Of a stretch of 64,000 nucleotides of DNA, positions 56,301-64,000 are shown in pieces. Origin of the DNA: Malaciobacter molluscorum LMG 25693. Its GTDB lineage: Bacteria > Campylobacterota > Campylobacteria > Campylobacterales > Arcobacteraceae. The position numbers were made by a program, and so were the translations under genes. The notes under the pieces are model-generated. The model did no database searches. It was not told the DNA's origin and worked only from the letters and a program-made list of their open reading frames with translations. Within the stretch, counting starts at the first letter, position 1. Each line of letters begins with the position of its first letter. The stretch covers positions 1,426,001 through 1,490,000 of the forward strand of contig NZ_CP032098.1 of the NCBI RefSeq assembly GCF_003544935.1, given 5' to 3'.

Positions 56301-59180
56301 ATGTCAATATTATCAGAAATAAATAAAACTCTTAGAAATCAAATCAACCAAAACATAAAAGCAAGAATAAGACTAATAAACTATAGAAGTGACTTGCCAG
56401 ATATACTAAATGAGAGTTTGAGTGTATATAAACTAAATGGTATTAGTAAAGTAAATAGTCCATATGAATTTGAAGTAGTATTTGTAAGTGAAGAGTTTAT
56501 AGAAATAGAAGATATAGTAGATACAGATGTAGAACTAATAATACAAGATGAAATAAACCCAATAGATAAAAAAAGTATCTATGGAAAGATTTATGAAGCA
56601 AGTGAAGATAGTGTAGTAGCAAAAAAATACCTTTATAAAATAAAAATAGTATCTCCTTTGTATTATCTTGGATTAAATAATAGATATGAGATATATCATG
56701 AAAAAAAAGTAAGTACAATATTTAGTGAAATAATAAATAAATATAACCAACTGTTAAATATAAATGTAGATGTAAAAATAGATATAAAAAATGAAGTAAC
56801 AAGAGAATATACAACCCAATATAATCAAAGTGATTTAGAATTTCTAACAATGCTATGTGAAGAAGAAGGTTATAGCTTTATAGTAGAATACTCATCAAAT
56901 AATCCATATAATATAGTGCTTTGTAAACTAACAGAACATGCAATAATAAATAGCTATAGTAGTGTAAGCCAATTTAATCATAGTAAAAGATTCACAGCAA
57001 CTAATATAATAGAAGATTATTATGATTACTCAAATCCAAGCTTGGAATATAAGATACAAACAGGAGCAGCAATAACTTCAAGTATTAAAGATAATCAATC
57101 AACAAGTCAATTAAGAGTAGATATAAAAAGGAATAACCTAAGAGATAAACTAAATGTTCTTGATGAGAGTCTTTATAAAGATTTGGATAAATATAATAAA
57201 ATAGAAGCAAAAAGAGAATATGTAAAATCAAACTTGATAAAAGGAACTAGCCAAGAATTAGTAATAAATGATAGTTTGAATATAGAATTAGAAGATGAAA
57301 GAGCAAAAAAAGTATTTGATGTAATTATCCTTGAAGTAAAATATAATGGGATCTTTCCAAATGCATTGGATGAATATATACAAAATGTAAATGAAAAGAA
57401 AAAACATGAACTGCAATATGAAGTAGAATTTACTTCAATTCCAAAAGATATAGATTATGTTCCAGCATATACAATAATAAAACCAAAAATAAACTCAGTA
57501 CAAACAGCAATAGTAGCAAGTAGTAATAGTAATACAAAAGAAGATGCGAATACAATAGATGTAGATGAACAAGGAAGAATAAAAGTATTGTTTCACTTTG
57601 AAGAGAATAAAACAATATCTTGTTATTTAAGATACTCAAACTTCTTTGCAGGTAATAATTATGGAGCACAATTTCTACCAAGAGTAAATAGTGAAGTAAT
57701 AGTAAGTTTTGTAAATGGAGATGTAGATAAACCAATAATAATAGGAAGCTTGTATAATGGAGAGAATAAAGTACCATATAACCTTCCAAAAGATAAAACA
57801 AAGAGTTATATCAAAACAAACTCAATGCCACAATATGAACATAAACAAGGGTATAATGAGATACTGTTTGAAGATAAACAAGGTGAAGAGTTACTATCAT
57901 TTAGAGCACAAAAAGATTTAAAAACCCATGTGTTAAATGATGAATATAAACATATAGAGAATAACTCAAAACTATTAGTAGAAAATGATAAAGAAGAGAC
58001 AATTCAAAAAGACTCAATCATAACAGTAGGAGAAGAGGAAAGAAAGAGTATAAAAGCAAACAAGATTTTAACTGTTGAGAAAGAATCTATTACTACTATT
58101 AAAAATGATTGTGAAAAACATATATTAGAAGATTTTATTACTATTGTTAAAGATGATTTAAAAACAATAGTAGAAAATAGTGTAATAAAACGTATAAAAG
58201 GTACAAAAACTGAATATATAGAGCAAGATGTAAAGAAAAAATATCTACAAAATATGTTTTTACAAATTGGAAGAGATTATAGATTAGATGTTATAAATTC
58301 ATATCACTTAAAGGCTAATACTGTAAAATATCAAGCAAATACAATTGAACTAGAAGCAACTAATGGGATTAGTTTAAAATGTGGAGGGAATGTACTTACA
58401 GTTAATCCTTCTGGAATATTTTTAAAAGCAGGAACTGTTGATACAACATCATCAAATGGTGGAGTAAGTGCAAAAGATGTAGCAAAAGTAGAAATACCTA
58501 AACCATTATATGAAAAAGTAAGAGTAGTTGAACTAATTCCTACAATTACAAAACAAGATGATATAACACAAGTTTTAGAGTATGAAGCTATTGTTGAGAA
58601 GTTTTATAATGGTGTTTGGAGCAAAACTACTGATTTAACTCTTACTCAAGAAGCTCAATTACAATGGTATTTTATTAAAAACAATGATGAAGCAGACAAA
58701 GATATTTTAACAGATAATCCAACAAATGATAATATCACTATTAATGGATTAAAAATGAGTGTTACTTTAGAAGAAGAAAATATTTATAAAGTAGGACATG
58801 CACACTGTTTTGTAAGTAATAGTGAAGGAGAAGGATATACACAAACACAACTTGCAAGATATTTAGAAGTTGAAGATATACTTAGTTCTCATGTATCACA
58901 AGAAGAAGGTGAATGTATAGCTATATTAAATGTAGAAGAACCAAGACAAGAAGAGTTAGCACAAATTAGATGGCAAATAGAAGATACACAAAGAGAGATT
59001 TATAATGGAAAAGAGACAATCATTCATAATCTAAAAGAAGAAAAAGTATATGAGATTAACTTCTTAGCATACATTGAAGGTAAAATTCAAGATGGTGCAA
59101 ATACTAGACTAACATTTGATAAAAAAGAAGAACAAAAAGTAAAAAACAATACAACAGAAAATAATAAACAGGAATTATAA
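56301..59180 (+). CDS. vgrG: T6SS spike protein VgrG with C-terminal extension
   Basis: 959 residues. gp27-like domain (YKLNGISKVNSPYEFEVVFV; SDLEFLTMLCEEEGYSF), a gp5-like OB-fold beginning about residue 420 (VDEQGRIKVLFHFEEN), ARFLPRVNSEV-type spike segment (QFLPRVNSEVIVSFVNGDVD), then a beta-helix with repeated short strands to about residue 725. Beyond that about 230 residues of beta-rich, unrecognised sequence follow (EKVRVVELIPTITKQDD onward), possibly an adaptor for cargo. Codon choice is ATA/GTA-heavy up to about base 58060 and more ATT/GTT-rich for a stretch after that. The Sel1 gene starts at the very next base after the stop. Confidence 0.94.
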   Translation: MSILSEINKTLRNQINQNIKARIRLINYRSDLPDILNESLSVYKLNGISKVNSPYEFEVVFVSEEFIEIEDIVDTDVELIIQDEINPIDKKSIYGKIYEASEDSVVAKKYLYKIKIVSPLYYLGLNNRYEIYHEKKVSTIFSEIINKYNQLLNINVDVKIDIKNEVTREYTTQYNQSDLEFLTMLCEEEGYSFIVEYSSNNPYNIVLCKLTEHAIINSYSSVSQFNHSKRFTATNIIEDYYDYSNPSLEYKIQTGAAITSSIKDNQSTSQLRVDIKRNNLRDKLNVLDESLYKDLDKYNKIEAKREYVKSNLIKGTSQELVINDSLNIELEDERAKKVFDVIILEVKYNGIFPNALDEYIQNVNEKKKHELQYEVEFTSIPKDIDYVPAYTIIKPKINSVQTAIVASSNSNTKEDANTIDVDEQGRIKVLFHFEENKTISCYLRYSNFFAGNNYGAQFLPRVNSEVIVSFVNGDVDKPIIIGSLYNGENKVPYNLPKDKTKSYIKTNSMPQYEHKQGYNEILFEDKQGEELLSFRAQKDLKTHVLNDEYKHIENNSKLLVENDKEETIQKDSIITVGEEERKSIKANKILTVEKESITTIKNDCEKHILEDFITIVKDDLKTIVENSVIKRIKGTKTEYIEQDVKKKYLQNMFLQIGRDYRLDVINSYHLKANTVKYQANTIELEATNGISLKCGGNVLTVNPSGIFLKAGTVDTTSSNGGVSAKDVAKVEIPKPLYEKVRVVELIPTITKQDDITQVLEYEAIVEKFYNGVWSKTTDLTLTQEAQLQWYFIKNNDEADKDILTDNPTNDNITINGLKMSVTLEEENIYKVGHAHCFVSNSEGEGYTQTQLARYLEVEDILSSHVSQEEGECIAILNVEEPRQEELAQIRWQIEDTQREIYNGKETIIHNLKEEKVYEINFLAYIEGKIQDGANTRLTFDKKEEQKVKNNTTENNKQEL

Positions 59181-60287
59181 ATGCAATCAATAAAAAAACT
59201 AATAATACTAATAACCTTATCAATAATAATATTAAATGCTCAAGAGTTAAAAAAAAGTAAATATGATATAAATAAATGTATAAAAATAACATATACAAAA
59301 GAAGATATAAAAAAATATAAGAAACTAATAGAAGAGGGTGAAATAGAAGGATATAGTTGTGCAGGTATATACTATGCAAGACAAGGTAATTTTGATGAAG
59401 CAATAAATTACTTTAATAAAGGGAAAGAAAAAGGAAGTATAGAATCATACGCACAACTTGGCAGTTTATATTCAAGTTTTTTACATGATTACAAAAAAGC
59501 AGTTAAAAACTATAAAGTAGCAGCAAATGCAGGGCATGGAAAAGCTGCACATAATTTAGGTGTATATTACTATAAAAACTTTAAATATGATGAAGCATAT
59601 AAATGGTTTATGAAATCATATGAAACAGGAGATTTAAACTCACTATTATCAATTGGATTGATGTATATAGACCAAAAAAAATATAATGAAGCAATAGAAA
59701 CATTTAAAAAAGTTGGAGAATTAGGTGAGCCAAGAGGATATTACGAATTAGGAACTTTTTACCAATTAAATAAAGATATGCAAGATAAAGAAAAAGGAAT
59801 AAAATATTATAAAAAATGTTATGAGATGGAATATGGATTATGTGCTGCAGCTATTGGAGAATACTATGAAGAAGATAAAAAAGATTATAAAAAAGCAGAA
59901 GAGTGGTATAAAAAAGGGTTTGCACTTAAAAATGAGGGGTCAATAAATAGATTAGGATTTATGTATCTAGAAGATTTAAATAATCCTAAAAAAGCAATTT
60001 ATTGGTTTAAAGAAGGTTACAACAAAATTAACTGTAAAAGTTGTATTGAAATTATTGCAAAGACTTATATTATGAATTTCAAAGATTATTCAAATGCTAT
60101 AAAATGGTATAAAATTGATTATAAAGAGAATAAAACTCCTGAAGCTGTATATAACTTAGGTTTATTATATGAATATTCTAAGAATAAAGAAAAAGCTATA
60201 AAATGGTATCAAGAAGCAAGTAAATATAAAGAGATTAAAACTTTAGCAGAAAAAAAATTAAAAGAATTAGGAGTATCATATGAGTAA
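59181..60287 (+). CDS. Secreted Sel1/TPR-repeat protein, probable immunity or accessory protein
   Basis: 368 residues. A signal peptide (LIILITLSIIILNA, cleavage after Ala near residue 20) is followed by about eight Sel1-like repeats (for example NLGVYYYKNFKYDEAYKWFM and YNLGLLYEYSKNKEKAIKWY). It lies between vgrG and the hydrolase gene and overlaps the latter by 8 bases. A periplasmic repeat protein next to a T6SS lipase-like effector is commonly its immunity partner; this is inference from context. Confidence 0.85.
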   Translation: MQSIKKLIILITLSIIILNAQELKKSKYDINKCIKITYTKEDIKKYKKLIEEGEIEGYSCAGIYYARQGNFDEAINYFNKGKEKGSIESYAQLGSLYSSFLHDYKKAVKNYKVAANAGHGKAAHNLGVYYYKNFKYDEAYKWFMKSYETGDLNSLLSIGLMYIDQKKYNEAIETFKKVGELGEPRGYYELGTFYQLNKDMQDKEKGIKYYKKCYEMEYGLCAAAIGEYYEEDKKDYKKAEEWYKKGFALKNEGSINRLGFMYLEDLNNPKKAIYWFKEGYNKINCKSCIEIIAKTYIMNFKDYSNAIKWYKIDYKENKTPEAVYNLGLLYEYSKNKEKAIKWYQEASKYKEIKTLAEKKLKELGVSYE

Positions 60288-62967
60288 TGATATAACTATA
60301 GGAAATGCCTTTCATAAAGTAGGTGAAGTAGCACATGTAAATGAATATTGTACACAAGATAATAAACCAATAGAAGATGATATAAAAACAAGAATAGCTT
60401 ATATTATAATCTCAAATGAGGATATAAAAGAATTAATAGCCTCGACTGATGATAAACAAACTATTTTAAATGAGACAAAAAATAGATATAGTTCTTATTT
60501 AGTAAAAGCTGTAGAACAAGAGATAAAAGAGAATAATAATAAAGTATTAACTTATAATAAATTAAAAGGAGTAACAGAACAAATAGTTGATAAAAAACTA
60601 ATAACTCTTTGTACTGTAAAACTTTATAACTGTAAATCATATGGAAGTGTGTTAAAAGCAAAAAAGTATCATCATGCCTATAAAAAAGTATTAAATGATA
60701 ACTTAAAAGAAAATCTTGATAAAAAAAGTACCTCTTTTTTAACTTTTACTAAAAATAGTTGCCAAGAAATTCTAAAACAAGAAGAGAGTAAGAACTTAAA
60801 AATAAATAAAAATACACAACCTTATATAATAATATCAATGCCCTATGTATATAATATAAAAGAGAATTCAAAAGAAAAAGAGTTAGAAGAGATTTGTTAT
60901 GAAGATAAAATAATAGCTTCTTATTTGCCTGAAGTAATAGTAGAGTATGGAGTATTTTTTGATGGTACAAAAAATAATATATATAATATAGACTTTTATA
61001 GAAACTTTGTAGAGTTTTTAAAGGAGCCTGCAAAAAATATAGAAAATGTAGGGCATTATAGTGAAAATGAAGGACTAAAAAAAGGTAATATAGAAAAAGA
61101 AATTTTATCTGGAATAAAATCAACTCAAATAGAAAATATAAAACAAGGAACAATCGAAGAATATATCCTCTCAACAGATAACCCAGAGTTCACAAATGAA
61201 ACAAAAAAAATAATTATAAATCAAATGAATAATGCTTCAAAAAAATTAAGATACTTTGATAATAAATCAAATCTTAGTTTAAGTGATGATGAAATTCTAA
61301 ATAGTAAAAAAGCAAAAGACGCTAAAAAAGTATTTGAGTATTTACTTGATGTAAAAAACAGTAAAAAAGATGCTAAAGAGAAAACTATTTCAGAATACAT
61401 AATTGAAAAGATACTTCCTGATGATGATAAAGAAAGTAGTTTTACAAATGGTGAAACAAATGTTAGTAGATTATATGAATTATATGATGGTGATGATGTA
61501 AAGAAAAATGTAGATAACCTTCCAAATACAAGATTTAAACTTTATGAAAGTGGTTCTGGAACATTTAATCCTTTTATACAAAAAGATTATGAAGATGATT
61601 CTGTTTGGGGATTAGGTTTAGGAACAGGAGAGAGTGGAGTAATAGCACATTGCTTATATTCTTGTATAAAAATAGCAGAACAATTAAGAAAAGCTTCAAT
61701 AACTCATATGGATGAATTAGTTTTAGATGTATTTGGATTTAGTAGAGGTTCTACAAGTGCAAGACATTTTATTTGTACTTTATTAAAAAATACAACCTTA
61801 TTAAAAAATACAAAAAGAGATTACACAGTAAGACCAAAAAATAATAAAGATATATTCTATGAACTTTTTGGAAGTAATGGATATGTAAGAATAGGTAATA
61901 AAACTATATTTAATCCACTTCGAACTGATATAGAGTATATTAATCCACATAATAGTGATTATAATAAAGTTTATAATCCTTTTTATAAAGAAAAAGAACT
62001 TATAGTAGATTCAATCTCTTTTAGATTTGTAGGAATATATGATACTGTAACTCATTATGGAGTTATTCAATCAAATGATTCTGATGATTTAAATATTAAT
62101 TTCTTTGAAAATGATAATAATAAAAAAGTAGGACATGTAGTTCATCTAATGGCAGATGATGAATTTAGATATAACTTTGAAGCATACTCTATTTTTCTAG
62201 ATATAAATAAACATTATTATAAAGATAGTACAGAGAAAAGAAAAGATGGTGGCCCAAGATTTGAAGAGTTTTATGTTCCTGGAGCTCATGCAGATGTAGG
62301 AGGGGGATATAATGAAGAAAATGAATTAGTTTATCTTGGTGATTTTATAATAGAAAATAAAAAAATACCAGAATATTTAGAGAAAAATATAGAAAAATGG
62401 AATAATAAATATAACTGGCTAAAAAATAATGAATTAATACAAAAAGATTCAAAAAAAGATATTGATAAATTAAAAGAAAAACCAGAAAAAGAAGGTTTTT
62501 ATTATTATATAAAAAATGTATATAACTTAAATCAAAGAGAAGATATTTGGGGTAATTCTTCAAATTGGCAATATCATTTACACTTGTATATGTATAGACC
62601 CAAAGTATCAAATAAATATGAACATGTAACAATGAAACTAATGTATGATAAAGCTATATATAAAGATTCAAAAACTCAAAGTAATAAAAAAGATGAATTT
62701 GAGGTTGTTCCTCTTGGAAGCTTTAATAAATATACATTTGCAGAAGATGAGATTTTAACAAAAACATATAAAGCACTTAAAAAACATGAAGTTTTAAAAA
62801 CTCAAGATAATGAAACATACAAAAAGTTAAAAGACAATTATTTGCATCACTCTTCACAATTTGGTAATTTTGTGAATAAACCTTCTAATGAAAAGAAAAC
62901 TAGTTTTGAACTATATGGCAAAAGAGTTATTTACTCTACTGACGGTAAAGAATTTACTAGAAGTTAA
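60280..62967 (+). CDS. DUF2235 alpha/beta-hydrolase, likely T6SS phospholipase effector
   Basis: 895 residues, no signal peptide. The DUF2235 hydrolase part starts at YGVFFDGTKNN (Asp228) and continues with the nucleophile elbow GFSRG (Ser488), GIYDTV (Asp588) and PGAHADVGGGY (His670), giving a plausible Ser-Asp-His triad as in Tle1-type effectors. The first 220 residues are a charged unknown N-terminal region; residues about 255-430 are an insertion rich in Lys/Asn. The place after vgrG and Sel1 supports delivery by this T6SS. Phospholipase activity is inferred from the family, not shown. Confidence 0.85.
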   Translation: MSNDITIGNAFHKVGEVAHVNEYCTQDNKPIEDDIKTRIAYIIISNEDIKELIASTDDKQTILNETKNRYSSYLVKAVEQEIKENNNKVLTYNKLKGVTEQIVDKKLITLCTVKLYNCKSYGSVLKAKKYHHAYKKVLNDNLKENLDKKSTSFLTFTKNSCQEILKQEESKNLKINKNTQPYIIISMPYVYNIKENSKEKELEEICYEDKIIASYLPEVIVEYGVFFDGTKNNIYNIDFYRNFVEFLKEPAKNIENVGHYSENEGLKKGNIEKEILSGIKSTQIENIKQGTIEEYILSTDNPEFTNETKKIIINQMNNASKKLRYFDNKSNLSLSDDEILNSKKAKDAKKVFEYLLDVKNSKKDAKEKTISEYIIEKILPDDDKESSFTNGETNVSRLYELYDGDDVKKNVDNLPNTRFKLYESGSGTFNPFIQKDYEDDSVWGLGLGTGESGVIAHCLYSCIKIAEQLRKASITHMDELVLDVFGFSRGSTSARHFICTLLKNTTLLKNTKRDYTVRPKNNKDIFYELFGSNGYVRIGNKTIFNPLRTDIEYINPHNSDYNKVYNPFYKEKELIVDSISFRFVGIYDTVTHYGVIQSNDSDDLNINFFENDNNKKVGHVVHLMADDEFRYNFEAYSIFLDINKHYYKDSTEKRKDGGPRFEEFYVPGAHADVGGGYNEENELVYLGDFIIENKKIPEYLEKNIEKWNNKYNWLKNNELIQKDSKKDIDKLKEKPEKEGFYYYIKNVYNLNQREDIWGNSSNWQYHLHLYMYRPKVSNKYEHVTMKLMYDKAIYKDSKTQSNKKDEFEVVPLGSFNKYTFAEDEILTKTYKALKKHEVLKTQDNETYKKLKDNYLHHSSQFGNFVNKPSNEKKTSFELYGKRVIYSTDGKEFTRS

Positions 62968-62995
62968 TTTTATATATAACTAATAATATTATTTT

Positions 62996-63045
62996 AACCT
63001 AATTTTTAATATTATTTAGTAATAATGTTAAAAATTATTAAGGTT
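62996..63045 (+). promoter_or_regulatory. Long inverted repeat covering the ribosome site of the last gene
   Basis: AACCT (62996-63000), AATTTTTAA (63001-63009) and ATTATT pair with AATAAT (63021-63026), TTAAAAATT (63028-63036) and AGGTT (63041-63045), with an ATTA bulge and TAGT loop. The last arm includes the AAGG ribosome site six to seven bases before ATG 63051. It may be a terminator for the effector gene, or a translation-controlling hairpin. Confidence 0.5.
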
Positions 63046-63050
63046 GATAA

Positions 63051-64000
63051 ATGGATTTTAATATTTATACGAATATTTATGAAGAGCTTATAAATACAAA
63101 AAACAATCTAAATTCAAGATATTTTATAAACAAATATTCTTTATCTGAGATTGAATTAAAAACTATACTAATTAAGATAAAAGAAAATGAATATATAAGT
63201 AAAGATAATAAAATATTAAAAGATATTCTTTCTGAACTAGAAGATTATGAAATTGATTTCTCAATTTTCACAAAAATCAATAATAATAAAAAAAATGATT
63301 TAAATATTCAATCAAATAAACCAATAAATAAAATAAAAATCAAAGATAAAATGGTTGATTTTATTTCAAATTTTATAAAAGAACTTAGATCAAGATTAGA
63401 AAATATAAACCTTGAAAAAAAACAATATATACAATTAGGAATAGGGTTCATAAGTATTATATTAATATTTTCAATTACTACTTATATAATAAATTCAAAA
63501 GAAAATACAAATACTTCTTCAAATATAGAAAAAGAAAATATTACAACAAATAATATTACTAATGAAAAAAAACTACTAGTAGTATCTAATAATATTGATA
63601 CTATTAAGATAAATAATACAAATACAGAAAAAAAAGAAGAAGATATTATTTCTTCAAAAGAAAACTCTATGACAGTTAACGTAGAAGATAAGCTAGATAG
63701 CATAAAAGTTATAAAAAATGAAAAAGAAAATAGCGTAAGAGCTATTATTACATATGATGATAAAAAAGAACAAAAAAATACAATACAAAAGCAAAGCAAT
63801 ACTAAAAACTCAAATACAAAACTTGTTATTAGAACAGAATTTAATAGTATAAAAGATGATTTAAAATATGAAAATCATATGATTAAATATAAAAATAAAT
63901 ATTATAAAGAAAATGATATATTAGAAGGGTATAAAATCTTCAAGATTACTCCTGCTTATGTTAAGTTTGAAGATACAAAAACAAATATAAGAAAAAGAGT
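63051..64000 (+). CDS. Single-pass membrane protein of the T6SS region, 3' end outside the window
   Basis: The frame is open from ATG 63051 to the window edge (316 codons seen). Layout: N-terminal cytoplasmic part of about 125 residues (MDFNIYTNIYEELINTKNNL...), one membrane span at about 126-147 (LGIGFISIILIFSITTYII), an Asn/Lys/Glu-rich linker, and a C-terminal extracytoplasmic part. There the YYKENDILEGYKIFKITPAY block resembles the small beta domains of PilP/GspC-type proteins (GDxxxGYxIxxIxPxxV). I do not recognise a T6SS family. It could be an envelope accessory or an immunity protein for the hydrolase. Confidence 0.75.
   Translation, partial: MDFNIYTNIYEELINTKNNLNSRYFINKYSLSEIELKTILIKIKENEYISKDNKILKDILSELEDYEIDFSIFTKINNNKKNDLNIQSNKPINKIKIKDKMVDFISNFIKELRSRLENINLEKKQYIQLGIGFISIILIFSITTYIINSKENTNTSSNIEKENITTNNITNEKKLLVVSNNIDTIKINNTNTEKKEEDIISSKENSMTVNVEDKLDSIKVIKNEKENSVRAIITYDDKKEQKNTIQKQSNTKNSNTKLVIRTEFNSIKDDLKYENHMIKYKNKYYKENDILEGYKIFKITPAYVKFEDTKTNIRKR

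Noticed and set aside
57430-57801. Minus-strand open frame of 123 codons inside vgrG
   Set aside because: Same compositional effect; Leu/Tyr-rich nonsense with no start signals, fully covered by a well-identified gene.
60749-61174. Long open frame on the minus strand inside the DUF2235 gene (141 codons, Leu/Tyr-rich)
   Set aside because: It is a mirror of the Lys/Asn/Ile-rich coding strand, where ATA/GTA/AAA codons leave few stops in the opposite frame. No ribosome site and no plausible protein composition.
63482-63799. Minus-strand frame of 105 codons with Ser/Phe-rich hydrophobic translation
   Set aside because: It mirrors the Lys/Asn/Glu-rich linker of the 63051 membrane protein, whose plus-strand frame has a ribosome site and a sensible domain layout.

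Overview
The window is a contiguous, very AT-rich chromosomal segment of a Campylobacterota bacterium, most probably an Arcobacter-type (Arcobacteraceae) organism. The grounds are gene content and order: HobA beside HolB, FolP and aspartokinase (the Helicobacter/Campylobacter arrangement), a metG - small Cys protein - fbp - mobB - lipoprotein - slt - YggT - gltX series that matches my memory of the Campylobacter jejuni Cj0838c-Cj0845c region, the futalosine menaquinone gene mqnC, and a RibBA with a degenerate second half. Species cannot be fixed from the sequence alone.

Layout. 1-1106 is the 3' end of glyS, followed by a tiny entericidin-like lipoprotein and a small unknown gene. 1730-1983 is a minus-strand tRNA cluster (Gln, Thr, Met). 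2085-6944 is a four-gene minus-strand exporter operon (HlyD-type lipoprotein, fused double ATPase, two ABC-2 permeases). It is followed at 7053-7212 by initiator tRNA-Met and a second, identical tRNA-Gln behind a perfect consensus promoter. 7336-8367 is ribBA. 8407-13436 is an oxaloacetate module (oadG-oadA-oadB-pckA, minus strand), with a divergently read S24-type repressor at 13768 whose promoter overlaps an inverted repeat. 14421-27402 is a long, mostly minus-strand housekeeping block: MurE/F-like orphan, metG, fbp, mobB, slt, YggT, a GluRS-like protein, an M16-type protein, mqnC and bamA. 27510-37204 holds tyrA, folP, holB, hobA, lysC, nudH, hemW, prmC, an M3 peptidase, two unknown small genes and a CbiX-like chelatase.

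37508-64000 is a complete-looking plus-strand type VI secretion system (T6SS): tssA-B-C-E-F-G-H, a 38-residue lipoprotein not belonging to a family I know, an FHA protein, tssJ-K-L-M, a PP2C phosphatase, a Ser/Thr kinase, hcp, vgrG, a secreted Sel1-repeat protein, a DUF2235 alpha/beta-hydrolase (likely phospholipase effector) and a membrane protein cut off by the window edge. TssB/C form the sheath, TssE/F/G/K the baseplate, TssJ/L/M the envelope complex and ClpV recycles the sheath. FHA/PP2C/kinase form a threonine-phosphorylation style control module. Hcp, VgrG and the downstream pair form the delivered part with its probable immunity protein. Hcp appears to sit in its own transcription unit (promoter before, strong hairpin after), and vgrG has its own candidate promoter.

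Most notable oddities: a GluRS paralogue that has lost both the HIGH and KMSKS signatures; an M16 peptidase without its zinc site; the extra T6SS lipoprotein; the Sel1/DUF2235 effector pair with a shift of codon style inside vgrG; and a long inverted repeat that could mask the ribosome binding site of the last gene. No CRISPR array, insertion sequence, integrase or rRNA was seen.
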